From contig NZ_CANMFD010000006.1 in NCBI RefSeq assembly GCF_947496995.1, forward strand, positions 62,001 to 126,000: a stretch of 64,000 nucleotides of DNA. Direction: 5' to 3'. The position numbers and the translations under genes were made by a program. The stretch is from an uncultured Roseibium sp. (GTDB lineage Bacteria > Pseudomonadota > Alphaproteobacteria > Rhizobiales > Stappiaceae). The notes below the pieces were generated by a model. It was not told the DNA's origin and did not search any database. It worked only from the letters and a program-made list of their open reading frames with translations. Shown here one piece after another: positions 63,174 to 64,000 of the stretch; the stretch's first letter is position 1; every line of letters begins with the position of its first letter.

Positions 63174-64000
63174 TCAGTCCGTCGCCGCCGTGCTGCCGGT
63201 CAATCTTGAAGTCAGTCTTGAATTGGGCACCAGCAACGTGAATTTCGCCTTGTGACGGATGGCACCGGCACTTTGTCCCGCGGTATCGCCCGAACCGGTA
63301 AAGATGTCGCCGCGCGCCCTTCCCCTGATCGCTGAGCCTGTGTCGTCGGCCACCAGGAGACGCGCGAATTCCTTGTCTGTCTCGTCCGGATCTTCAAACC
63401 CTGAAGCAACGAACACCAGTGCGCCGTAGGGAAAGTGTTCGGGATCGATCGCCAGGCTGCGACCGGCCACCAGCGGCAGACCTGCGGCGCCGACCGGTCC
63501 TTGATCCGGCCCGGTTTCCGTCACCTCCCGGAAGAAGATGTAGGAGCGGTTTTCCCGCAACAGGTCATCGCGCCGGTCCGGATGTTTCGCCAGCCAGCCG
63601 CGCAAACCGGCCATGGTGAAATCTTCCGGCGTACCTTCGCCGCGCGTCACCAGCAGGCGTCCGATGCCGGTATAGGGATGACCGGTCTTTCCGGCGTAGC
63701 CGACGCGCATCACCGAACCGTCAGTCATGCGCAGGCGGGCGGATCCCTGCACGTGAATGAAATACGCATCGACCGGATCCGCCAGCCAGACAAGCTCCAG
63801 CCTCTCGTCATCGAGCGCCCCGTCCATGATCGCCCCCCGGTCCGGCAGCTCGCTCACTGTTTTTCCCCTGCGGCGGCCGTGGCTCAGATGCGCCGGCCAG
63901 TTTTCCGGCCGGATTTCTTCGGTGACCGGCTCTAGCCCGGCGGGTTTCTTGTGCAGCGGAACGGAAAACGTTTCGGTCCTGTGACGGGATGCGGCGACTT
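63174..64000 (-). CDS. mltA: Membrane-bound lytic murein transglycosylase A (MltA), truncated at window edge
   Basis: LVWLADPVDAYFIHVQGSARLRMTDGSVMRVGYAGKTGHPYTGIGRLL; frame stays open to 64000 (SRHRTETFSVPLHKKPAGLEPVTEE...), so the supplied GTG start at 63857 is internal. Confidence 0.93.
   Translation of the reverse strand, partial: VAASRHRTETFSVPLHKKPAGLEPVTEEIRPENWPAHLSHGRRRGKTVSELPDRGAIMDGALDDERLELVWLADPVDAYFIHVQGSARLRMTDGSVMRVGYAGKTGHPYTGIGRLLVTRGEGTPEDFTMAGLRGWLAKHPDRRDDLLRENRSYIFFREVTETGPDQGPVGAAGLPLVAGRSLAIDPEHFPYGALVFVASGFEDPDETDKEFARLLVADDTGSAIRGRARGDIFTGSGDTAGQSAGAIRHKAKFTLLVPNSRLTSRLTGSTAATD

Noticed and set aside
1-64000. tRNA/rRNA genes, CRISPR arrays, prophage or classical IS elements
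   Set aside because: No T-arm-like tRNA sequences, regular spaced repeats, transposase or phage structural genes recognised by eye; weakly expressed small RNAs cannot be excluded.

Overview
The window is GC-rich alphaproteobacterial chromosome, probably Hyphomicrobiales/Stappiaceae-like (Roseibium/Labrenzia type) judging from gene order. Most of it is conserved housekeeping DNA: fabI-fabB-fabA/irr, nth-DUF2244, mutS, maeB, trpF-trpB-(antisense small ORF)-trpA-accD-folC, Lrp/arginase/ornithine cyclodeaminase, pyrF, hisB-DUF2628-hisH-DUF1330-hisA-hisF-hisE-coaA, a chemoreceptor, a RegA/RegB (ActR/ActS) pair, secB, moeB-like, hrcA/rph-rdgB-hemW, phaZ, PBP1A, olsB-like, a hybrid histidine kinase, a JmjC/cupin protein, trpS-murJ-glnD, and XRE/Smr/mltA. 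I see no CRISPR array, prophage, classical IS element, rRNA or tRNA. The most unusual signals are: (1) a stand-alone GIY-YIG nuclease ORF bracketed by 43-bp inverted, hairpin-forming repeats, with a nuclease-free inverted doublet of the same repeat elsewhere in the window (REPIN/RAYT-like architecture with a GIY-YIG instead of a Y1 transposase); (2) a secreted protein with a VHL-beta-like domain and an MliC-like C-terminal domain; (3) a perfect 37-bp inverted repeat carrying canonical G-quadruplex motifs on opposite strands between convergent genes; (4) a PHB depolymerase fused through an Ala/Pro/Lys tail to a helix-hairpin-helix domain; (5) a direct repeat of the coaA 3' end flanking the chemoreceptor gene; (6) an antisense small ORF splitting trpB from trpA. 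All assignments are from reading the sequence; no searches were run.
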